NCBI GenBank assembly: GCA_017536445.1
Contig: JAFXHJ010000021.1
Coordinates: forward strand, 1 to 64,000
DNA: 64,000 nt
DNA from: Clostridia bacterium
GTDB lineage: Bacteria > Bacillota > Clostridia > TANB77 > CAG-465
Reading direction: 5' to 3'
Shown one piece after another: positions 1-8,510 of the stretch. Position 1 is the stretch's first letter. The number at the start of each line of letters is the position of its first letter. The notes below the pieces were generated by a model that ran no database searches, was not told the DNA's origin, and saw nothing but the letters and a program-made list of their open reading frames with translations. The position numbers and the translations under genes are program-made.

Positions 1-168
1 TGTTTAACCCCTCTTATACCATTTATTTTATTATATATTTTGTTTTTATTCAATGTTTTTCTTTAAATTATTTGTTATTTTTTGTAAAAAATAAACTACC
101 TTGTATTCATATTAATCTAATCTCCTATTACCAAACACTTTCGTTTATTATTCATTCTTATAATCGTC

Positions 169-200
169 GCCTAATTTTAATATTAGGTGTTCTTTTTATT
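169..200 (+). terminator. Possible terminator upstream of serS
   Basis: A 6-7 bp stem (cctaat/attagg, loop of 6) is followed by a T-rich run. It could end transcription entering from the left edge. The first 168 bases are very AT-rich and I see no gene or T-box leader in them. Confidence 0.3.
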
Positions 201-227
201 GAAATATACTTGCTTTTGTAATATAAT
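199..227 (+). promoter_or_regulatory. Sigma-A promoter of serS-ysxC
   Basis: TTGAAA at 199-204, a 17 bp spacer, and a perfect TATAAT at 222-227. The start codon is 30 bp downstream. Confidence 0.75.
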
Positions 228-256
228 ATACCTATGAATTTTAAGGAGGAAAGATT

Positions 257-1546
257 ATGTTAGACATTAAATTCGTACGCGAAAATCCCGACATAGTTAG
301 GGAAAACATTAAAAAGAAATTTCAAGATAAAAAATTACCTCTAGTTGATGAAGTAATTGAACTGGATAAACAAGTACGTTCCTTAAAACAACAAGGCGAT
401 GAATTAAGAACTAAAAGAAATAATATTAGCCAAACTATTGGTATGCTAATGAAAGAGAAAAAGGTTGAAGAAGCCGGCTTAAGAAAAGTTGAAGTTGTTA
501 AGATTAACGAAGAACTTGTACATATCGAAGAAGAAGAGGCTAAAGTATCCGCTATATTAAAAGAAAAAATGATGGTTATACCAAATATAATAGATGACTC
601 TGTACCTATCGGTAAAGACGATAGCGAAAATGTTGAAGTAGAAAAATTCGGCGAACCAGTGGTACCAAGTTATGAAATACCATATCATGCAGATATTTTA
701 GGTTACTTTGCAGGTTTAGATAAAGAAGCTTCTGCTAGAACAAGTGGTAATGGTTTCTATTACCTTATGGGAGATATGGCACGCCTACACTCTGCTATGA
801 TTTCTTATGCAAGAGACTTTATGATAAATAAAGGTTTCACATATTGCATACCACCATTTATGATCAAATCTGATGTTGTAACTGGTGTTATGAGCTTTGA
901 AGAAATGGGCGCTATGATGTATAAAATCGAAGGTGAAGATTTATACCTAATTGGTACATCTGAACACTCTATGATTGGTAAATTCAAAAACCAAACAATA
1001 GATGAAAAGAACTTACCATTAAACCTTACTTCTTATTCTCCATGCTTTAGAAAAGAAGTTGGAGCTCATGGTATTGAAGAAAGAGGCGTATATAGAGTAC
1101 ACCAATTCGAAAAACAAGAAATGGTTGTATTGTGTTTACCAGAAGAATCTATGGATTGGTACAATAAAATGTGGAGTTATACAGTAGAATTCTTTAGAAG
1201 CTTAGATATACCTGTAAGAACATTGGAATGTTGTAGTGGAGATTTAGCTGATCTTAAAGTTAAATCTTGCGATATTGAAGCATGGTCACCAAGACAACAA
1301 AAATACTTTGAAGTTGGTTCTTGCTCTAACCTAACTGATGCTCAAGCTAGACGTTTAGGAATACGTGCAAGAGGTGAAAATGGTAACTACTTCTTACACA
1401 CATTAAACAACACAGTACTTGCCACTCCTCGTGGACTTATTGCATTTGTAGAAAACAACTACAACGAAGATGGAACAATATCTATTCCAGAAGCATTAAG
1501 ACCATATATGGGAGGACAAGAAAAAATTTATCCAAAGAATAAATAA
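257..1546 (+). CDS. serS: Seryl-tRNA synthetase
   Basis: Class II aminoacyl-tRNA synthetase that charges tRNA-Ser (and tRNA-Sec where present) with serine in the cytoplasm. At 429 aa it has the normal family length. The N-terminal ~110 residues form the long helical tRNA-binding arm (LDIKFVRENPD start, then charged heptads). Motif 2 begins near residue 263 (FRKEVGAHG...RVHQFEKQE) and motif 3 is near 392 (GLIAFVENN). The start is set by AAGGAGGAAAG just upstream. It is the first gene of a two-gene unit with ysxC, which begins 15 bp after its stop. No T-box leader is visible; a plain consensus promoter precedes it. Confidence 0.97.
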   Translation: MLDIKFVRENPDIVRENIKKKFQDKKLPLVDEVIELDKQVRSLKQQGDELRTKRNNISQTIGMLMKEKKVEEAGLRKVEVVKINEELVHIEEEEAKVSAILKEKMMVIPNIIDDSVPIGKDDSENVEVEKFGEPVVPSYEIPYHADILGYFAGLDKEASARTSGNGFYYLMGDMARLHSAMISYARDFMINKGFTYCIPPFMIKSDVVTGVMSFEEMGAMMYKIEGEDLYLIGTSEHSMIGKFKNQTIDEKNLPLNLTSYSPCFRKEVGAHGIEERGVYRVHQFEKQEMVVLCLPEESMDWYNKMWSYTVEFFRSLDIPVRTLECCSGDLADLKVKSCDIEAWSPRQQKYFEVGSCSNLTDAQARRLGIRARGENGNYFLHTLNNTVLATPRGLIAFVENNYNEDGTISIPEALRPYMGGQEKIYPKNK

Positions 1547-1561
1547 TATTAAAGGAGATTT

Positions 1562-2143
1562 ATGGAATACTTAAAAAATGTAGAATTTGTAAAATCTGTA
1601 TTTAATAAAGGTGATTTAATACGTGACGATTTGCCTATCATTGCTATGGTAGGTAAATCTAACGTTGGTAAATCTTCGTTTATTAATTCACTTACAAACA
1701 ATAAAAATACTGCTAAAGTTGGTCAAACACCTGGCAAAACAAAATGTTTAAACTTCTTCTTGGTAGATAAAAAATTCTATTTAGTAGACTTACCCGGTTA
1801 CGGCTACTCTACTATGTCTGAAAAAGAAAAAGAAAATATAAACAAACTAACAAACTACTTTTTAGAGAATAATAAAAACATTAGACACATATTTTCTCTA
1901 ATAGACATACGCCACCTTCCATCTAAAGATGATAGAGCTATGTATGATTGGTTAGTAGCTTTAGAAAAGGATTTTACAATAATACTAAACAAAGCAGATA
2001 AGCTTTCAAATGCTAAAATTGAAGCAAGCATAAAAGATATGACTAAAGCATTATTTGCTAAAGAAGAAATGATACCATTCTCTACTGAAACAAAATTAAA
2101 TCTAGATAAAGTGTTAGATATAATTAAAGAAAAAATGAATTAG
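1562..2143 (+). CDS. ysxC: Ribosome biogenesis GTP-binding protein YsxC/EngB
   Basis: Small TRAFAC-class GTPase needed for large-subunit (50S) assembly in Firmicutes. It shows the G1 motif GKSNVGKS at residues 31-38, the G2 region VGQTPGKT, G3 DLPGYG near 76 and G4 NKAD near 143. At 193 aa it is full length. It is preceded by AAGGAGATTT and lies directly behind serS, so the two are probably co-transcribed. A strong hairpin terminator follows its stop. Confidence 0.95.
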   Translation: MEYLKNVEFVKSVFNKGDLIRDDLPIIAMVGKSNVGKSSFINSLTNNKNTAKVGQTPGKTKCLNFFLVDKKFYLVDLPGYGYSTMSEKEKENINKLTNYFLENNKNIRHIFSLIDIRHLPSKDDRAMYDWLVALEKDFTIILNKADKLSNAKIEASIKDMTKALFAKEEMIPFSTETKLNLDKVLDIIKEKMN

Positions 2144-2150
2144 ATATGTT

Positions 2151-2177
2151 AAAAGCAACGATTTAATCGTTGCTTTT
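2151..2177. terminator. Bidirectional terminator after ysxC
   Basis: A 12 bp perfect stem (aaaagcaacgat/atcgttgctttt) with a 3-base loop lies between two convergent genes. Confidence 0.85.
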
Positions 2178-2199
2178 AATTTCATTACTTTTTATTTTA

Positions 2200-3205
2200 T
2201 TACTTTTTTTCATCAGATATTTTTAAGTTCCACATTCCATTAGAAAATGTAGCACCCACCTCTTCTTTTAAACAAACCACTGGCCTTATTGCATATCTTG
2301 AAACGTCTCCAGAGTGCGCATAATATACTCTTCCATCAAAATTAATTCTTATTATGTATTTTTCGCCATTTGCTGACGGTGACGCAATCCAATATCCTTT
2401 GCACGCAACATTATATGAATCCGTTATTGTCTCTTTATGCGGATAATATAAATTATTGCTTTCTTCTACTTTATACCCAGCTTTTTCTTGCATTTCTTCG
2501 AGCGGAATAACCTTTACCATATTATCTTCAGATAAACCTACCATATATCCAATAGCATTTGTTTCTGTATTTGGTTTATATAATATTTTATCTTCTGGAT
2601 ATTTTGCGTTCCATGAAGCTATCCACATTCCAATAGTTGGGGTGCCTATTGCATCCACTGCAAATTCGTTAGTAAAATCTGCCCACTTCTCTGTATTTAA
2701 CAATAACGCACACGATCTCATATTATAATTTGTATTCACAAATTGCCCATATTCTTCAATTTTATATTTGCCTGCTTGTTCATTGTTAATAATTGCGGCT
2801 TCTGGGAAATCAAGCGAATTATATGCAAATGATGTAGAAAATTCAGTTCCTGTATTCCTTAGCGCTACATTTGATGGTATTTTAATACTTGGAAGATAGT
2901 CTGTAGTTATTATATATACATTCTTCCCATCATTATAAAATACTCTCCAATCATTTATACCGTTAGCTGAATAATTTACCTTGTCTCCATAATTACTTGC
3001 CGTTATTTGACTTACTAGAGATTTTGGCACCAATTCATTTAACGTTTCTTGGTAGCTCTCTTGTTGCTTGTTAGTACTATCTACAGCTTGGTTCGCTTTA
3101 TCTATTATATTTGAATTGCCTATCGAAATAAATACCGCTCCTGCTAATATTATCATAACAATTATTGTTATAACTAAAACTATTAGTGATATACCTTTTT
3201 TTCAT
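2200..3205 (-). CDS. Pseudopilin-like surface protein with DUF6273-type domain, frameshifted near its start
   Basis: The long frame (to 3156) encodes a hydrophobic N-terminal helix followed by a secreted domain of about 300 aa ending in GYWIASPSANG...RYAIRPVVCLK, the pattern of DUF6273-type domains in clostridial surface proteins. The only good ribosome binding site (AAAGGAGG) precedes an ATG at 3205. From that ATG a run of seven A (3196-3202) puts the reading frame one base off the pilin-like frame. With six A the product would begin MKKGISLIVLVITIIVM, matching the N-terminus of the protein at 14863-16521. So the gene is either broken, phase-variable, or a homopolymer sequencing error. The N-terminus resembles a class III (prepilin-type) signal but lacks the usual Glu at +5. 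Function unknown; probably membrane-anchored or assembled outside the cell. Confidence 0.65.
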
Positions 3206-3225
3206 TTTTAATCCTCCTTTGCTTA

Positions 3226-3771
3226 TTATAAATTTATCATACCCATTGAAAGTTTTTCATAACATTCCCTACATACAGGCATATATCCTGCTTCTCCAAC
3301 AAGAATATCTGAATCTTTTGGCCCAGAGTAATATGTGTATATCGCTTCTTCAGATTTACACACTTCACATACTGAAGTCATAAGCTCTATTTTATCTGCC
3401 ATACACATTACTTCGCCCATTCTTCCAAATGGTTTTCTATCTGATGTTAAGTTAAGTCCAGATATATATATTCTTTTATCCTTATTTGCAAGTCTATTTA
3501 TTGCTTCTAAATCTCCATCTAAGAATTGGAATTCATCTATTACATAAACATCTGCATCATAATTCTCTATATCTTCTATGCAAGAAATATTTAATGTATC
3601 TAATTCTTTTCCCGATCTTGTTACTATTTTATTTTCAGCAAATCTGTTATCTATACCTGGTTTAAATACTTTTATATCTTTACCTCTTATCTTTTGTATA
3701 GTTGCCGCTTCTATAGCTCTTTTAGTTTTTCCACACTTCATAGGCCCTGTAAATACATTAATACTTCCCAT
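3226..3771 (-). CDS. tdk: Thymidine kinase
   Basis: Type II thymidine kinase (about 181 aa, normal length) that phosphorylates thymidine with ATP in pyrimidine salvage. The P-loop GPMKCGKT is at residues 9-16, the Walker B-like DEFQF at 79-83, and a structural zinc site uses CEVC (135, 138) and CREC (167, 170). The gene starts four bases after the stop of the phosphoglycerate-mutase-like gene upstream, so the two are probably translated from one mRNA. Confidence 0.95.
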   Translation of the reverse strand: MGSINVFTGPMKCGKTKRAIEAATIQKIRGKDIKVFKPGIDNRFAENKIVTRSGKELDTLNISCIEDIENYDADVYVIDEFQFLDGDLEAINRLANKDKRIYISGLNLTSDRKPFGRMGEVMCMADKIELMTSVCEVCKSEEAIYTYYSGPKDSDILVGEAGYMPVCRECYEKLSMGMINL

Positions 3772-3775
3772 AACA

Positions 3776-4504
3776 TTAACCTTCCATATCTTTATTTATA
3801 TTATACTCTGTTAATACTTCATACCCATTTTCTTTATCTAGTCTCAAATCATATATTTTAAGCGCACATGTTGCAAATCTTAGTTCCGACATTTTTTTAT
3901 ATGTTAAGTTTTGTAATCTCTTAGAAATTAACTTTATTGGATTTGCGTGAGTTACTATTAATATTGTTTTCTTTTCATTTTCCGGAACAAGTATTTCATC
4001 TAGAAATTCGTTAAGTCTTTTTTCTACATCTAAAATACTTTCCGAACGCGGAATAATATCCTCTAATTTTTTAATAGGTAAATTTAATTTTTCCGAATAC
4101 TCATTTAATGTTGCACAACGTCTTAATTCATTTTCCGGAACAAGTTTGTTTTCTAAATCCAACTTTTTCTCAGATAGTGTGTTATACTCAGGAAACGCTT
4201 TAGCATCAACTCTTTTCATTCCTTGAAACATACCATAATGACGTTCGTTAAGTCTTAAATCCCTTACTATTTTACCTTTATAGTTTAGCGCGTCAGCAAA
4301 AATACAAGCAGTATCATATGTTCTAGATAAGTATGAAGTATACACCTTGTCTAGTTTAACTGTACCTAGTAACATTTGTATATCTTTAGCAGCAGTATAT
4401 GGTTCTTTCCTACCTTTAGCAGTTAAAGGATAGTCTCTCCAACCATTTATTACTCCTTCTTTAATACCTTTGCAATCTGCATGTCTCATGAATATTAATC
4501 TCAC
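3776..4504 (-). CDS. Histidine phosphatase superfamily protein, phosphoglycerate-mutase-like
   Basis: It starts with GTG behind GGAGGAAAAAAC. The phosphohistidine motif is RHAD (His8) instead of the usual RHGE. LNERHYGMFQG and a C-terminal THANP closely follow the cofactor-dependent phosphoglycerate mutase (GpmA) pattern, so it may be a divergent mutase or a phosphatase derived from one. The genome's main phosphoglycerate mutase is probably gpmI in the glycolytic operon of this window. It lies 12 bp after ftsY and just before tdk in a run of same-strand genes. Exact substrate unknown. Confidence 0.8.
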   Translation of the reverse strand: MRLIFMRHADCKGIKEGVINGWRDYPLTAKGRKEPYTAAKDIQMLLGTVKLDKVYTSYLSRTYDTACIFADALNYKGKIVRDLRLNERHYGMFQGMKRVDAKAFPEYNTLSEKKLDLENKLVPENELRRCATLNEYSEKLNLPIKKLEDIIPRSESILDVEKRLNEFLDEILVPENEKKTILIVTHANPIKLISKRLQNLTYKKMSELRFATCALKIYDLRLDKENGYEVLTEYNINKDMEG

Positions 4505-4516
4505 GTTTTTTCCTCC

Positions 4517-5392
4517 TTATATTATAGAGTCCACAAATTCCTCCGCATTGAATTCCTTTATATCGTCTATTTTCTCCCCTACACCAATATACTTGATTGG
4601 TATATTTAATTCGTTTATTATTGAAAATACTACGCCACCTTTTGCAGTTGAATCTAGTTTTGTAAGTATTATTCCGTCTACACTTGTCTTATCGTAAAAA
4701 GCTTTAACTTGCTCTACAGCATTTTGCCCTGTAGTAGCATCTATTACCATTAATACTTCTGTATCAATATCTTCGATATTTCTATCTATTGTTTTCTTTA
4801 TTTTTTCTATTTCATCCATTAGATTTTTCTTGTTATGAAGTCTTCCAGCTGTATCACAAATTAATGTATCATAACCTTCATCTGTATACTTTTTAGAAGC
4901 TTCAAATACTACTGATGCTGGATCTTGTCCATCTTTTCCAGATACACATTCTACCCCAACATTTCTCGCCCAAATCTCTAATTGTTCTATTGCTCCAGCT
5001 CTAAATGTATCTCCAGCTGCTAACAATACTTTGTTTCCCATCTTTTTGTATAAATTAGATATCTTTGCTATTGAAGTTGTTTTACCAACACCATTAACAC
5101 CAACCACTAATATTACATTTTTCTTAGGATCAAATTCTTTAACTTCTTCTAATGTTAAAATATTAATCATTTTCTCTTTCAAGAGTTCCATGACATGTTC
5201 TTTTGATGTATCATCTTCTTTTAATAAATCTTTTCTTAATTCATTACAAATTTCTGATGTAGTTTTCATACCTACATCAGAAAGTATTAATAGTTCTTCT
5301 ATTTCGTCTATGATTTCATCAATATCTTCATGCGATTTAAATATGTTATTAATCTTACTTGAAAAAGCCTCTTTAATCTTTGAAAATATCAT
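4517..5392 (-). CDS. ftsY: Signal recognition particle receptor FtsY
   Basis: SRP-family GTPase that docks the ribosome-SRP complex at the membrane. It is a short form of 291 aa: essentially the N and G domains without the long acidic A region of proteobacterial FtsY. Seen motifs are GVNGVGKT (residues 98-105), DTFRAGAIEQL, DTAGRL and TKLDSTAKGG. Its partner ffh is elsewhere in the same window. The acidic, helical N-terminus probably supports membrane association. Confidence 0.96.
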   Translation of the reverse strand: MIFSKIKEAFSSKINNIFKSHEDIDEIIDEIEELLILSDVGMKTTSEICNELRKDLLKEDDTSKEHVMELLKEKMINILTLEEVKEFDPKKNVILVVGVNGVGKTTSIAKISNLYKKMGNKVLLAAGDTFRAGAIEQLEIWARNVGVECVSGKDGQDPASVVFEASKKYTDEGYDTLICDTAGRLHNKKNLMDEIEKIKKTIDRNIEDIDTEVLMVIDATTGQNAVEQVKAFYDKTSVDGIILTKLDSTAKGGVVFSIINELNIPIKYIGVGEKIDDIKEFNAEEFVDSII

Positions 5393-5437
5393 TTTTGCTC
5401 CTTATATTATTTCGTTTAATATTATAATAATTATTTA

Positions 5438-5935
5438 TTAAAACTTGTATCCACATTTAGTACAGAAGTTAACATCTACACCGTGTACAGCTTTACATTC
5501 TGGACACACTTTTTCTGTTATAACTTCTTCTACCTTCTCTACTGGTATTCTTACTTTCTTTTGTTTAGCGCCACAATGAGGACAGAATTTATTTTCTATT
5601 CCTATTGTTTCTTTACATTCTTCGCACACTCTTAAATCTTTAAGATATAGTGTTTTAACATCAATTTTATCTATATCTTTATACATTTTTTCTATTCTTT
5701 TACATTCTTTTACAAGTTCTGGCGCTACTTTTTCACCACTTTTATATTTTTCGTATACCATTACACCGATTTCGCCAAGAGTTGCTGTTATTTCATCTTC
5801 AATATCACTAGCTTGTATTTTAAGCTTAGTTTCTTCCATAAATTTAGATGATTTATCTGCTACTGTTTTATATGTTTTTTCTGCAACATCTCCTGCTTTA
5901 TCTAATACGTCTTTTACTTTATCTTTAAATTCCAT
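5438..5935 (-). CDS. Double zinc-ribbon protein with coiled-coil N-terminus
   Basis: 165 aa. The first ~100 residues are helical and charged, with a Lys/Asp-rich start. They are followed by two zinc ribbons, CEEC...CPHC and CPEC...CTKC, spaced like tandem zinc_ribbon_2 domains. No enzyme motif or membrane segment is visible. It lies between murF and ftsY on the same strand and is preceded by GGAGG. Function unknown. Confidence 0.75.
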   Translation of the reverse strand: MEFKDKVKDVLDKAGDVAEKTYKTVADKSSKFMEETKLKIQASDIEDEITATLGEIGVMVYEKYKSGEKVAPELVKECKRIEKMYKDIDKIDVKTLYLKDLRVCEECKETIGIENKFCPHCGAKQKKVRIPVEKVEEVITEKVCPECKAVHGVDVNFCTKCGYKF

Positions 5936-5974
5936 AATTAAACCTCCAATTATACCTTGTTTATATCACAAAAG

Positions 5975-7354
5975 TTATATAAGTTCAATGATTTTTGAAA
6001 CTATATTTTCAAATTTCATTCCTCTTGAAGCTTTAGCTGCAATAAGCGAATCTGGCATTAAAAATCTATCTACATGTTCATAGAATATTTCCTTAGTTTT
6101 ATACCAATTTGCTTTTAACTGTTTATCTTCATCCAAACTCTTATATGCGTCTTCCATATGTTCTCCAATAACAATTATATTCGTTATTTGCTTATCTATC
6201 GCATACTCTATAACAGACTTGTGACCATTTAGCGTTTCATCACCCAGTTCATACATATCTCCCATTATTATTGTCTTGCAATCTCTATTAGATGCCGCTA
6301 CAGTATCTATTAAAGATTTCATAGAAACTGGATTTGCATTATATGTATCATCTATTAAAAGGACATTATTGTTAAGTTTTTTAACATCCATTCTCATTTT
6401 TATACCTTCATATGATTCGACACCTTTAATTATTTCGTCTATTGTCATATTATATCTTTTACCTACTGCTATACCTGTTAAAGCTGCATATACAAGATGT
6501 CTACTTAGTCCTGGTATTCTTAATTCATAAATATTGTTGTCTATTAATATTTCTGCTTTAACTACTCCTTCTGTATAATCTACTACCGCGTCTATTGCTT
6601 TAATATCTGCATTTTCTGAATATCCATACCATACTTTTTCTATCTGATCAGTTACTGTAACAAGCATATCATCATCTGCGTTAAGAATAGCTACACCGTT
6701 TTCTGGCATATTAGCAAACACCTCTGTCTTTGCTTTTAGTATGTTTTCTCTTGTTTTAAGATACTCTATATGTGCTACACCTATATTTGAAATAACTGCC
6801 GTATCCGGTTTTACTATTTTACTTATACTATCTATTTGACCTAAATGGTCCATTCCCATTTCTATTACTGCTACTTCATGTTCACTCTTAAGTCCAAGTA
6901 CTGTAACAGGCGCACCAATTTCACTATTTAAATTTCCAGCAGTTTTTAATACATTATATTTAATACTTAAAACTGATGCTATCATTTCCTTGGTAGTTGT
7001 TTTTCCTACACTACCTGTTATAGCTACAACGGGGATATTAAACTTTGTACGATACCAAGTAGCCAAATCTTTTAATGCTTTAATTGTATCTTCTACAAGA
7101 ATGTACACTATTCCTTCTAAATATTCATCTAATTCTTTAGAAATTATGCAAGCTATTGCTCCATTTTCTTTAGCCATACCTATATAACTATGGCCATCTG
7201 TATTTTCCCCTACAATAGCAAAAAATAGCCCATTAGTAGTTTTAACTCTACTATCTGTGACTACTTCTTGTACATAGGAGTCAAGGATAGTAGTTTTACC
7301 TACTACCTTTCCATTAGTTTTACTTACTACATCTAACAATGATACGTTTTCCAT
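5975..7354 (-). CDS. murF: UDP-N-acetylmuramoyl-tripeptide--D-alanyl-D-alanine ligase
   Basis: It adds D-Ala-D-Ala to the UDP-MurNAc-tripeptide in the last cytoplasmic step of peptidoglycan precursor synthesis. At 459 aa it is full length. It has the Mur ligase ATP-binding loop TGSVGKTT (113-120), the central motif EMGMDHLGQI and the C-terminal DDTYNANPVSMKSLI motif typical of MurF. Its substrate dipeptide is made by ddl, which lies directly upstream in the same orientation (25 bp gap), so the pair forms a functional unit. RBS: AGGAGG. Confidence 0.96.
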   Translation of the reverse strand: MENVSLLDVVSKTNGKVVGKTTILDSYVQEVVTDSRVKTTNGLFFAIVGENTDGHSYIGMAKENGAIACIISKELDEYLEGIVYILVEDTIKALKDLATWYRTKFNIPVVAITGSVGKTTTKEMIASVLSIKYNVLKTAGNLNSEIGAPVTVLGLKSEHEVAVIEMGMDHLGQIDSISKIVKPDTAVISNIGVAHIEYLKTRENILKAKTEVFANMPENGVAILNADDDMLVTVTDQIEKVWYGYSENADIKAIDAVVDYTEGVVKAEILIDNNIYELRIPGLSRHLVYAALTGIAVGKRYNMTIDEIIKGVESYEGIKMRMDVKKLNNNVLLIDDTYNANPVSMKSLIDTVAASNRDCKTIIMGDMYELGDETLNGHKSVIEYAIDKQITNIIVIGEHMEDAYKSLDEDKQLKANWYKTKEIFYEHVDRFLMPDSLIAAKASRGMKFENIVSKIIELI

Positions 7355-7378
7355 TGTTCCTCCTACTTTATTTAATAT

Positions 7379-8434
7379 TTAATTTACTTTACCACTATAT
7401 TTTCTTAAAGATATTTCTATTATCTTTTCGCATAAATCTCCATACTCTATACCAGCAGCTCTTGCTTCTTGTGGAAGTAGGCTTGTTGGTGTCATACCAG
7501 GTAATGTATTAGCTTCTAAACAATATGGCAAATTATCTAAATTAGATAGCATAAAGTCTATTCTTGCATAAACATTTAACCCTAAAGCTTTATATGCTTT
7601 TTCTGCCTCTTTTTGCATCAATGTTGTTATGAATGGATTTAAATTTGCAGGACAAATTTCATCTGTCATACCCGCTTGATATTTATTCTTATAGTCATAA
7701 AAACCAAATTTAGGAATTATCTCTATAATTGGAAGTGCATTTCCTTCCATAACACCTACAGAGAATTCTCTACCACGAATATATTCTTCTACTACTACAG
7801 TGTCATCATACTCTCTAGCATTTCTTACAGCTGCTCTTAGTTCATCCATATCTGTTGCTATTGTAACACCAACACTCGAACCACCGTTTGAAGGTTTAAC
7901 TACCGCTGGAACAAATAAATCCATCTTTACATCGTCAAATACTTGTTCTTTAGTTATTGTTAATCCCTTAGCCATTCTAACACCTCTTGGTATTAACATC
8001 TTACGAGTAAGATCTTTACTCATAGCTATCATACTACCTTCATAGCCAGTACCAGTGTATTTAATTCCCATTAAATCGAAGGCTGCTTGAACTTTACCGT
8101 TTTCTCCGTTCTCGCCGTGTAATGCCATAAATACTATATCTGCTGCCTTACAAATATTTATTACATTAGGGCCAAAGAACTCATTTGGATTGTCTCTTAG
8201 CGCTCTAATTTCGTCTATATTTGCTATTTGTTCTCCAACAACCGCTCTTTTATATAATCCATTTTCTCCTAGTGTAAATACTGTATTCATATCTACATCT
8301 TGTAAACCTAGGTATACATCTAACAAAACAACGCTATGTCCTTTTTCTTTTAATGCCTTACATATTAAAGTTCCTGATGTTAATGAAACATCTCTTTCTG
8401 TACTTGTTCCACCACATAAAACTGTTATTTTCAT
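7379..8434 (-). CDS. ddl: D-alanine--D-alanine ligase
   Basis: ATP-grasp enzyme that joins two D-alanines for peptidoglycan synthesis. 351 aa. Visible signatures are the N-terminal GGTSTERDVSL loop, the ENGKVQ region (HGENGENGKVQ), KPSNGGSSVGV in the ATP-grasp core, and EANTLPGMTPTSLLP at the C-terminus. The residue after ENG...Q is in a Phe-type context, as in D-Ala-D-Ala rather than D-Ala-D-Lac ligases; this is an inference only. It is transcribed with murF. Confidence 0.95.
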   Translation of the reverse strand: MKITVLCGGTSTERDVSLTSGTLICKALKEKGHSVVLLDVYLGLQDVDMNTVFTLGENGLYKRAVVGEQIANIDEIRALRDNPNEFFGPNVINICKAADIVFMALHGENGENGKVQAAFDLMGIKYTGTGYEGSMIAMSKDLTRKMLIPRGVRMAKGLTITKEQVFDDVKMDLFVPAVVKPSNGGSSVGVTIATDMDELRAAVRNAREYDDTVVVEEYIRGREFSVGVMEGNALPIIEIIPKFGFYDYKNKYQAGMTDEICPANLNPFITTLMQKEAEKAYKALGLNVYARIDFMLSNLDNLPYCLEANTLPGMTPTSLLPQEARAAGIEYGDLCEKIIEISLRKYSGKVN

Positions 8435-8510
8435 AATTATTTACTCTCCTTTGATATATTCTAAATATATCTACTTCATTATATCACTATATATTTTGTA
8501 TTTCTACTAT

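Noticed and set aside
1-256. T-box leader for serS
   Set aside because: No T-box sequence or specifier hairpin seen; a normal promoter lies 30 bp before the gene.
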